NCBI RefSeq assembly: GCF_900538805.1
Contig: NZ_UPZP01000035.1
Location: forward strand, 1-20,830
Direction of reading: 5' to 3'
Origin: an uncultured Dialister sp.
Lineage (GTDB): Bacteria; Bacillota; Negativicutes; Veillonellales; Dialisteraceae
DNA: 20,830 nucleotides
The translations under genes and the position numbers were made by a program. Below, piece by piece: positions 6,696-12,656 of this stretch. How positions within the stretch are numbered: position 1 is the first letter of the stretch; each line of letters opens with the position of its first letter. The notes below the pieces were generated by a model. That model was given only the letters and a program-made list of their open reading frames with translations. It was not told the origin of the DNA and ran no database searches.

Positions 6696-7388
6696 TTATC
6701 TTACGCTTTTGACTTTGAGTTTTCTTTCCAGGACTCTAAGGCACATGGAAACGAAGAAGGTCATGATGAAGTAGTAGAGGGCCACGATGACCAAGGGCGG
6801 GAAAGGCTGGAAGCTGATGCCCTGAATGGTGGTGGCGGTGTACATGAGGTCCGCCATGCCGATGACGGAGACCTGGGAGGATTCCTTGATGAGGGTGACG
6901 AATTCGTTGCCGATGACGGGGAGGATGTTCCGGATGGCCTGGGGAATGATGATGCGGATCATGGATTCCCATTTGGAGAAGCCCAGAGACATGGCGCCTT
7001 CCAGCTGGCCCTTAGGAATGGACTGGATGCCGGAGCGGACGATTTCGCATTCGTAGGCGCCGGAGTTGATAATGAGGGCCAGAACGCCGGCGGAGAGTCT
7101 TTCAAAGTCCACGCCCAGGATCTGGAAGCTGGGGAAGTGGATGCCCAGGAAGGGCAGGCCGAAGAAGACCAGGGAAATCTGCACCAGCACCGGGGTGCCG
7201 CGGATGATTTCCACGTAAACCGCTGCGATGGCCTGCAGGATTTTGATGCCGGAAATCTTCATGAACGCAAGGACAATGCCCAGAAGAAGTCCAAAGAAGC
7301 AGGACAGGAGGGATATGATGATTGTGATTTTAACGCCTGACATGAATATGTCATTGTATTTGACTGCCGTGTCTATGACCATTTCCAT
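6696..7388 (-). CDS. Polar amino-acid ABC transporter, permease subunit
   Basis: 230 residues, normal for the HisM/GlnP type. Integral membrane subunit that forms, probably as a homodimer, the channel of an amino-acid importer. Hydrophobic helices are visible near 20-44, 62-80, 100-112, 155-175 and 197-217. The family signature VEIIRGTPVLVQ sits at 59-70, and the EAA loop that contacts the ATPase is at about 130-150 (EGAMSLGFSKW...IIIPQA). The ATG start has AAGGAG about 10 nt upstream. It follows the ATPase gene by 14 nt in one transcript with its own terminator. The substrate cannot be read from the sequence; glutamine, cystine or another polar amino acid are all possible. No periplasmic-binding component is fused or adjacent. 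Confidence 0.95.
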   Translation of the reverse strand: MEMVIDTAVKYNDIFMSGVKITIIISLLSCFFGLLLGIVLAFMKISGIKILQAIAAVYVEIIRGTPVLVQISLVFFGLPFLGIHFPSFQILGVDFERLSAGVLALIINSGAYECEIVRSGIQSIPKGQLEGAMSLGFSKWESMIRIIIPQAIRNILPVIGNEFVTLIKESSQVSVIGMADLMYTATTIQGISFQPFPPLVIVALYYFIMTFFVSMCLRVLERKLKVKSVR

Positions 7389-7402
7389 AGATGTTCATCT
7401 CC

Positions 7403-8155
7403 TTAAATATCAGCATGAAGCAGACGCTTCAGGAATGTCTGTGTTCTTTCTTCTTTAGGGTGGGTAAAGATATCTTCCGGATTTCCTTCTTCCACAATAT
7501 ATCCTTTATCCATGAACACTACATGATTGGAGACGCTTCTGGCAAACTGCATTTCGTGGGTCACAACGGCCATGGTCATGCCGGCCAGGGCCACTTCTTT
7601 CATAACCGTTAGTACATCGCCCACCAGTTCGGGGTCAAGGGCCGAGGTAGGTTCATCGAAGAGAAGCATTTTCGGCTTCATGGCCAGGGCCCTTGCGATG
7701 GCCACGCGCTGCTGCTGGCCGCCGGAAAGTTCGCCGGGGTAGTAGTCCGCCCGTTCCGCCAGCCCCACCCGGTCCAGAAGCTCCATGGCCTCTTCCTTAG
7801 CCTGGCTCTTCGGAAGTTTCTTGATATGCACGGGAGCATACATGACGTTTTCCACGGCGGTGAACATGGGAAACAGGTTGAAGGACTGGAACACCATGCC
7901 CACGTCCCGGCGGAGCATTTTCACGTCCGTCTTTTCGTTCACCCTTTTCCCTTCAAACCACAGCTCGCCGCCGGTGGGTTTTTCCAGGAGGTTCAGGCAG
8001 CGGAGGAACGTACTTTTTCCGGAACCGGAAGGCCCGATGATGGTGCATACTTCCCCGTTTTCAATTTTCATGCTGATATCCTTCAGCACTTCCACCTTTC
8101 CGAATGATTTCCGGAGGTGCTTTATTTCATAAATAATGTTTTTCTGATTTTCCAT
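7403..8155 (-). CDS. Polar amino-acid ABC transporter, ATP-binding subunit
   Basis: 250 residues, GlnQ/HisP-like ATPase that powers the importer from the cytoplasmic side. All motifs are intact: Walker A GPSGSGKST (41-49), Q-loop Q90, signature LSGGQ (143-147), Walker B MLLFDEP (163-169) with catalytic E168, and the switch H200. The start chosen is ATG at 8155, with AAGGG 10 nt upstream; an in-frame GTG at 8164 would add MRQ but sits one base from that site. It is the first gene of a two-gene operon with a near-consensus promoter at 8183-8211. A substrate-binding lipoprotein is expected elsewhere in the genome. Confidence 0.95.
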   Translation of the reverse strand: MENQKNIIYEIKHLRKSFGKVEVLKDISMKIENGEVCTIIGPSGSGKSTFLRCLNLLEKPTGGELWFEGKRVNEKTDVKMLRRDVGMVFQSFNLFPMFTAVENVMYAPVHIKKLPKSQAKEEAMELLDRVGLAERADYYPGELSGGQQQRVAIARALAMKPKMLLFDEPTSALDPELVGDVLTVMKEVALAGMTMAVVTHEMQFARSVSNHVVFMDKGYIVEEGNPEDIFTHPKEERTQTFLKRLLHADI

Positions 8156-8182
8156 TTGTCTCACGCCCTTCTATTTGTGAAG

Positions 8183-8211
8183 ATTCTAGCATAAATATAC
8201 AGTTTAGTCAA
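8183..8211 (-). promoter_or_regulatory. Promoter of the amino-acid ABC operon
   Basis: TTGACT, a 17-bp spacer, then TAGAAT preceded by TGC, so it has a near-consensus -35 (5/6), -10 (5/6) and an extended -10. The -10 lies 28 nt before the ATPase ATG, leaving a leader of about 20 nt. This is the clearest promoter in the window. Two tandem copies of TTTATGCAG lie 7 bp upstream of the -35 box. Confidence 0.85.
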
Positions 8212-8218
8212 CTATTTT

Positions 8219-8236
8219 CTGCATAAACTGCATAAA
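8219..8236 (-). promoter_or_regulatory. Tandem TTTATGCAG sites upstream of the ABC promoter
   Basis: Two direct, adjoining 9-bp copies on the minus strand, directly upstream of the -35 box. A third copy, in the opposite orientation, lies at 8326-8334. The spacing of 9 bp and the placement suggest a regulator site, but I cannot name the regulator, and the third copy lies beyond the terminator of the preceding gene. Confidence 0.4.
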
Positions 8237-8269
8237 AAATGCATTCCCTCTTCCGCAAGAGAGAATGCA
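8234..8269 (-). terminator. Rho-independent terminator of the phosphohexomutase gene
   Basis: On the minus strand TGCATTC pairs with GAATGCA and, after one mismatch, CTCTT with AAGAG around a 4-nt loop, followed by six T. It lies about 70 nt past the stop of the phosphohexomutase gene and overlaps the distal TTTATGCAG copy. Confidence 0.9.
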
Positions 8270-8339
8270 CCATGCAGGGGCTATTTATGAAAAAGGAAAA
8301 TCCCCCGTTTCCTGCATATCATAAGTTTATGCAGTATAT

Positions 8340-9998
8340 TTATACAGTCTGCAGGCCGAACCGCTTCTCCAGAATGTTCCGATACCTTTCAAAGAGGCGG
8401 ACCGCTTCTGTTTCATCCTTTCCCTTCAGGGAGTAGTAGAATTTAATCTTCGGCTCTGTGCCGCTGGGACGGATGGCAAACCAGCCGCCGTTTGCCAGGC
8501 GGTACTTCAGCACATTTCCCCTGGGAAGGCCGTCGATGCCCTTTTCAAAGTCCAGGGTCTCCACAATCTCCGAAATCAGCGATTTCATATCCATGGCCCG
8601 GGCCTCTTCCATAATGGATGCAATGCGATGAGCCCCTTCCAGGCCCTTCAGGGTGTAGGAAAGGCTCTTATCATAGTAGAAGCCGTAGGTTTCATAGAGC
8701 GCCGCCAGCACCTGGGAGAATGTCTTTCCCTTCTCTTTGAAATAGGCCGCCATTTCGCAGATCACCATGGCCGTCACCACGGCGTCCTTGTCCCTGGCAT
8801 GGGTGCCGACAAGGTACCCGTAGCTTTCTTCAAAGCCAAAGACGAAATCATGGGCGCTGTCATGTTCCCACTCCGTGATTTTCTCGCCGATGTACTTGAA
8901 GCCCGTCAAAGTTTCTACCACCTTCACGTGGAAACTCTTTGCAATGTCGGCGGAAAGTTCTCCGGTCACCACAGTCTTCACGATTGTGGAAGCAGACGCG
9001 AGCCTGTCCTTTCCGGTGGAAAGGAGGAAATAGGTCAGGAGCGCGCCCATCTGGTTTCCGGAAATCAGGGTAAAATCGCTGCCGTTTCTGACAGCGCCAC
9101 CGATGCGGTCACTGTCGGGATCCGTGCCGATGACGATGTCCGCCCCTATTTCCATTCCCAGCCGGATGCCAAGGGACAGGGCGTCTGCATTTTCCGGATT
9201 CGGAGAAGACACGGTGGGGAAATTGCCGTCCGGCATTTCCTGCTCCTTCACTATATGAAGGTCTTTGAAACCGGCCTTTGCCAGAATCATTCTGACCGGC
9301 ACATTTCCGCTGCCGTGGAGAGGCGTATACACCACCTTCAGCGCCGGCGGATTGCCATGGTACCGGGATTCCTTGAAAATGGTGTCGATGAAAAGGTCCA
9401 CCACATCCTCTCCCAGCCAGGTGATGAGCTTTTCATCCGCCTCGTCGGGAATACGGGCCAGGTCCTTCACCTTCTCCACATACTCCGTGAGAACATCCGC
9501 CTTTGCCGGCACCAGCTGTCCCCCGTCTTCGCCGTACACCTTGTAGCCATTGTACTCCGGCGGATTGTGGCTGGCGGTGATGACGATACCCGAAAGGGCA
9601 TGGAAATGACGCACAGAGAAAGAGAGCACCGGAATCGGTTCCAGCTCTTTAAAAATCTTCACCGGAATCCCCGCTGCCGTAAGAACGGCAGCCGCTTCCT
9701 TCGCAAACTCTTGGGAATGATTTCTCGAATCATAGGCAATCACCACACCCCGGGAAAGCTCTTCCGGATACAGGGCATGGAGATAATCGGAAAGCCCCCT
9801 CGTGGCTCGAGCCACGGTATACCGGTTCATACGGTTCGTCCCGGCGCCCATAATCCCCCGGAGCCCGGCAGTGCCAAAGGCCAGGTCCCTGTAGAACCGG
9901 TCCTCTATTTCTTTTTCATCATGAAGAGAGGAAAGCTCCTCCTTCGTACTTTCATCGGCCCAGGAGAGCCAGTCTTTGTAAGTTTCTTTATATCCCAT
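8340..9998 (-). CDS. Phospho-sugar mutase (phosphoglucomutase/phosphomannomutase)
   Basis: 552 residues, typical of the alpha-D-phosphohexomutase family of Firmicutes (PgcA-like). It interconverts glucose 1-phosphate and glucose 6-phosphate, or the mannose equivalents, feeding nucleotide-sugar and wall-polymer synthesis in the cytoplasm. The four active-site loops are present: the phosphoserine loop TASHNP (141-146, S143), metal loop DPDSDR (293-298), sugar-binding loop GFEESYG (388-394) and phosphate-binding loop RPSGTEPK (510-517). The N-terminal FGTAGLRG (41-48) is also typical. ATG start with AAAGGAA 9 nt upstream. It is flanked by a repeat mosaic upstream and a strong terminator downstream, so it is probably monocistronic. 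Sequence alone does not decide glucose versus mannose specificity. Confidence 0.95.
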   Translation of the reverse strand: MGYKETYKDWLSWADESTKEELSSLHDEKEIEDRFYRDLAFGTAGLRGIMGAGTNRMNRYTVARATRGLSDYLHALYPEELSRGVVIAYDSRNHSQEFAKEAAAVLTAAGIPVKIFKELEPIPVLSFSVRHFHALSGIVITASHNPPEYNGYKVYGEDGGQLVPAKADVLTEYVEKVKDLARIPDEADEKLITWLGEDVVDLFIDTIFKESRYHGNPPALKVVYTPLHGSGNVPVRMILAKAGFKDLHIVKEQEMPDGNFPTVSSPNPENADALSLGIRLGMEIGADIVIGTDPDSDRIGGAVRNGSDFTLISGNQMGALLTYFLLSTGKDRLASASTIVKTVVTGELSADIAKSFHVKVVETLTGFKYIGEKITEWEHDSAHDFVFGFEESYGYLVGTHARDKDAVVTAMVICEMAAYFKEKGKTFSQVLAALYETYGFYYDKSLSYTLKGLEGAHRIASIMEEARAMDMKSLISEIVETLDFEKGIDGLPRGNVLKYRLANGGWFAIRPSGTEPKIKFYYSLKGKDETEAVRLFERYRNILEKRFGLQTV

Positions 9999-10293
9999 TG
10001 TTTTCGATTCCTTTATTTAATAGACAGCGCCTCTCGGTGCTGAGGGTTCAGAAGTTTGACCGGCCTTTGGCCGGAGGGTTCTTAAGTTTGACGGCGCTAA
10101 CGGTCTGAGGGTTGTGGTGGCCGCTTCGCGGCAGTTTATAGGCCGCCGTAGGCGGCGGGGTTCAGAGGGGGTGGTATCGCCGCTTCGCGGCAGCGCTGCC
10201 TTTGGCAGCGAAAACCGTACAACCTCGCTTCGCTCGTGGAAATGCACCCCTATCCCCGCCTACGTCGGTACTTCTCCTAAAGGGAAGCATGTC

Positions 10294-10333
10294 ACTGGAT
10301 TTTCGGGTCGCTTCACTCCCCTACAAATCCAGT
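10294..10333. repeat. Conserved-loop hairpin, copy 4 (loop inverted)
   Basis: Arms ACTGGATTT and AAATCCAGT (9 bp, perfect) around a 22-nt loop that, on the minus strand, begins GTAGGGGAG and ends GCGACCCGA. The left flank is identical to that of copy 1, but the loop is reversed. Read on the minus strand, its outer flank GGTGGCAAAGGA matches that of copies 2 and 5. Confidence 0.88.
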
Positions 10334-10442
10334 TCCTTTGCCACCCCGGAGGGGGAAGTCTGCTCTCCGCTCAGCTTTTGGTCTCATAAGCATCGCAAAG
10401 CATAGTGCCGCTAGAATCTCCCCCCTCCGGGGTGGCAAGCGA

Positions 10443-10482
10443 ACACGATTCGTAGGGAGCCGTAGGCGACAGAGAATCGTGT
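10443..10482. repeat. Conserved-loop hairpin, copy 5
   Basis: Arms ACACGATTC and GAATCGTGT (9 bp, perfect) around a 22-nt loop beginning GTAGGGAGCC and containing GGCGACAGA. Both flanks are the same as for copy 2 (4483-4523), yet the arms differ at several positions with matching changes on the other side. Confidence 0.9.
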
Positions 10483-10663
10483 GAGACGCTTTCCCGTGGA
10501 GAGACGCCGCCGCAGGCGGCAGAAGGGGTGCATTTCCACGGGCCACAAGGCCCAGTTTTATGGTTTTCCCCCGCCCGCCAGGGCGATCTGCCTATTTTCC
10601 CACGGGCGAAGCCCGGTTGTAAAGGTTTTATACAAACTGGCGCCTTCAATTATTTAAAAGGCG

Positions 10664-10735
10664 CCCACCACAACCCTCGCGCCATCGGCGCGTCAAACTT
10701 TAGAATCCTCAGGCTGCAGGCCTGTCAAACCTCGG
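10664..10735. repeat. 72-bp exact repeat, copy 2
   Basis: Identical to 4759-4830 in the same orientation. Sequence before it (GGTTTTATACAAACTGGCG) also closely matches the sequence before copy 1, while the 20-25 bp in between differ, so the match is modular. Confidence 0.95.
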
Positions 10736-10781
10736 TCCCAAGGCCCGTCAACCCTCACCCCTAAAGGGGAAACGACTCACT

Positions 10782-10815
10782 ATGATTTGCGCGTCGCTTT
10801 GCTCCTTCAAATCAT
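10782..10815. repeat. Conserved-loop hairpin, copy 6 (reverse orientation)
   Basis: Arms ATGATTTG and CAAATCAT (8 bp, perfect) around an 18-nt loop whose minus strand starts AAGGAGC and ends GCGACGCG. Flanks match copy 3 in inverse orientation. Confidence 0.9.
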
Positions 10816-10843
10816 GTTCGCTGTGCACGCCAGAGGCGTGTCC

Positions 10844-12154
10844 TCATCTCCGCGAAGCGGCAATAAACTCATCCAGCCCGGCGAGGGCTCTTTCTGCCAG
10901 TATCCGGTTCTTTTCTTTTTTCGGCACCCGTTTTTCCAAGGGCGGAATGAGGCCGAAGTTCACGTTCATGGGCTGGAAGTTTTTCCCTTCGAAGTGGGAA
11001 ATATAGTGGCAGAGAGCACCGATGGCGGTTTCTCTGGGGAAGGGGGCAGGCGGCCTACCAAGGAACCTGGCTGCAGCACTCCAAGCGGCCACGATGCCGG
11101 AGGCGGCGGATTCCACGTAGCCCTCCACGCCGGTCATCTGGCCGGCGAAGAAAAGGCCTTCCCTTTTTCTTGTTTCCATGGTGGCGTTCAAGAGGTCCGG
11201 AGAGTCCATGTAGGTGTTTCGGTGCATAACGCCGTAGCGGATGAATTCGGCGTGGGCAAGGCCGGGAATCATACCGAAGACCCGTTTCTGTTCGCCCCAT
11301 TTCAAATGGGTCTGGAAACCTACCAGGTTGTACATAGTGTCATCCTCATTGTCCTGGCGGAGCTGCACCACGGCGTAGGGGTCTTTCCCGGTCCGGGGAT
11401 CCGGCAGGCCCACCGGTTTCATGGGGCCAAAGCGCATGGTATCTTCTCCCCGGGCAGCCATGACTTCGATGGGCATGCAGCCTTCGAAGACCTTTTTATT
11501 CTCAAAGCCGTGAACCGGTGCCATTTCCGCTGTGCAGAGGGCTTCACGGAAGGCTTTGTACTCTTCCTCGTTCATGGGACAGTTCAAGTACGCCGCTTCG
11601 CCCTTGTTGTAGCGGGACATGCGGTACACCACGTCCATGTCCAGAGATTCCTTCGTTACGATGGGAGCGGCGGCATCGTAGAAATGAAATCCTTCGCCGC
11701 CGCAGAATTTTTCAATATCCTCTGCCAGAGCCCCTTCGGTGAGTGGTCCTGTAGCAATGATGACAATGCCCTCCTTCGGGATGGCGGTAACCTCTTCTTC
11801 CACAAAAGTGACCAGAGGATGTTCCTTCACCAGCCGTGTCACCTCTTTCGCATAGCCCATGCGGTCCACTGCCAGGGCGCCGCCGGCAGGAACCTCATGA
11901 CTGTCGGCGGCCTTCATGATGACAGAATGAAGGCGCCGCATCTCCTCCTTCAAAAGCCCCACCGCATTGGTAAGGGCTGCGGCACGAAGGGAATTGCTGC
12001 ACACCAGCTCCGCAAAATAGGGAGTGTGATGGGCTGGAGTCTGCTTTTGGGGCCTCATTTCCACAAGGGTTACGGGAATCCCCATTTCCGCCAGCTGGTA
12101 GGCAGCCTCACTGCCCGCCAGACCGGCGCCGATTACTGTAATATGATCGTTCAA
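10844..12154 (-). CDS. trmFO: Methylenetetrahydrofolate-tRNA (uracil-54-C5)-methyltransferase
   Basis: 436 residues, the normal length. This FAD- and folate-dependent enzyme makes ribothymidine at position 54 of tRNA, taking the methyl group from methylene-tetrahydrofolate. The N-terminal FAD fold shows VIGAGLAGSEAA (7-18), and the two conserved catalytic cysteines are visible at C52 (ELVCSNSLR) and C226 (FEGCMPIEVMA). GPMKPVGL and GQMTGVEGYVESAASG follow, as in the family. I chose TTG at 12154 because AGGAG sits 7 nt upstream and gives a family-like N-terminus; a longer frame reads back through 9-mer repeats and is spurious. It follows topA, a classic neighbour, but with 486 bp of repeats between them. 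A CACGCC-AGA-GGCGTG hairpin lies just past its stop. Confidence 0.96.
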   Translation of the reverse strand: MNDHITVIGAGLAGSEAAYQLAEMGIPVTLVEMRPQKQTPAHHTPYFAELVCSNSLRAAALTNAVGLLKEEMRRLHSVIMKAADSHEVPAGGALAVDRMGYAKEVTRLVKEHPLVTFVEEEVTAIPKEGIVIIATGPLTEGALAEDIEKFCGGEGFHFYDAAAPIVTKESLDMDVVYRMSRYNKGEAAYLNCPMNEEEYKAFREALCTAEMAPVHGFENKKVFEGCMPIEVMAARGEDTMRFGPMKPVGLPDPRTGKDPYAVVQLRQDNEDDTMYNLVGFQTHLKWGEQKRVFGMIPGLAHAEFIRYGVMHRNTYMDSPDLLNATMETRKREGLFFAGQMTGVEGYVESAASGIVAAWSAAARFLGRPPAPFPRETAIGALCHYISHFEGKNFQPMNVNFGLIPPLEKRVPKKEKNRILAERALAGLDEFIAASRR

Positions 12155-12640
12155 TTGATTTCTCCTATTATGGGGGCCGCGAAGCGGCCCCGGGTTCAAA
12201 GGGTTCAGAAGGTTCAAAGGGTTCAGAAGGGAAGGTATCGCCTTCGGCGATGAGTATATAGTCAGCGTTACGGGATTGGCTTCTGTGTCTTCACTGCTGC
12301 AGGACGAAGAGCCAGAGCCCCCTTCTTTAGGAAGGAGGTGGCGCCGCAGGCGACGGAGGATAGGGGCGTCAGTTCTTTGAGTTTTCGGACCTATCCTCAG
12401 CCCTATCGAGCAGCTCCTTTCTGAGAAAGGAGCCTGCGTTACGGGATTTCTCCCCTGCTGCATGAATCACGCCAGGCATGGCGCTGATACGGTGATACAA
12501 AACCGACGCCTTTTCTGCCCCCTCTGCCGCCCAGGATGACAGGCAAAAGGCAGGGCTTTCCGATTTCTACGGTCAGCGGACAGCAGTAAGCGGTCAACCG
12601 CCCCACCTTCTATCTTCTATCTTCTATCTTCTACCTTCTA
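12155..12640. repeat. Repeat-filled spacer between topA and trmFO
   Basis: 486 bp with no gene. Holds a GGGGCCGCTTCGCGGCCCC-type palindrome, four 9-mers (12194-12229), a TATCGCCTTCGGCGATGAGTATATA module like that at 4262, a GTCAGCGTTACGGGATT copy (12261-12277), a GAGGATAGG/CCTATCCTC inverted repeat around 12356-12404, a CTCCTTTC-TGA-GAAAGGAG hairpin (12413-12431), GCGTTACGGGATTT (12435-12448), unremarkable sequence to 12600, and a heptamer array at the end. Confidence 0.85.
12194..12229. repeat. Four tandem 9-mers alternating GTTCAAAGG / GTTCAGAAG
   Basis: Exact alternation of two 9-mers twice over, after a GC palindrome. Same class as 6236-6271. Being a multiple of three, it keeps frames open and produces false coding extensions such as repeated LNPLN on the minus strand. 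Confidence 0.92.
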
Positions 12641-12656
12641 TCATCTATCTTCTGCC
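12608..12656. repeat. Heptamer array (TTCTATC)7 overlapping the topA stop
   Basis: Seven consecutive 7-mers: TTCTATC three times, TTCTACC, TTCTATC, ATCTATC, TTCTGCC. The last two units lie in the end of topA, and the topA TGA is at 12641-12643. Unit length is not a multiple of 3, so changes inside the coding part would shift the last residues. Confidence 0.92.

Larger units (their letters stand above)
10021..10843. repeat. Intergenic repeat mosaic between pgm-like gene and trmFO
   Basis: About 820 bp with no credible gene. It begins with TTTGAC-CGGCCTTTGGCCG-GAGGGTTCTTAAG and TTTGAC-GGCGCTAACGGTCT-GAGGGTTGTGG, then GCCGC palindromes (10121-10200), an AACCTCGCTTCGCTCG module, the reverse-orientation hairpin at 10294-10333, a unique insert (about 10350-10420), the hairpin at 10443-10482, a GCAGAAGGGGTGCATTTCCA module, the 72-bp exact repeat, the hairpin at 10782-10815 and a final CACGCCAGAGGCGTG hairpin just past trmFO. 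Module order resembles 4204-4868. Confidence 0.85.

Noticed and set aside
10017..10764. Short frames on both strands in the pgm-trmFO spacer
   Set aside because: Same reason: encoded by repeat modules, Arg/Pro-rich, without initiation signals.
12155..12463. 103-codon N-terminal extension of trmFO
   Set aside because: Encodes repeated LNPLN from 9-mers, has no family similarity, and the TTG at 12154 has a good ribosome site and gives the normal length.
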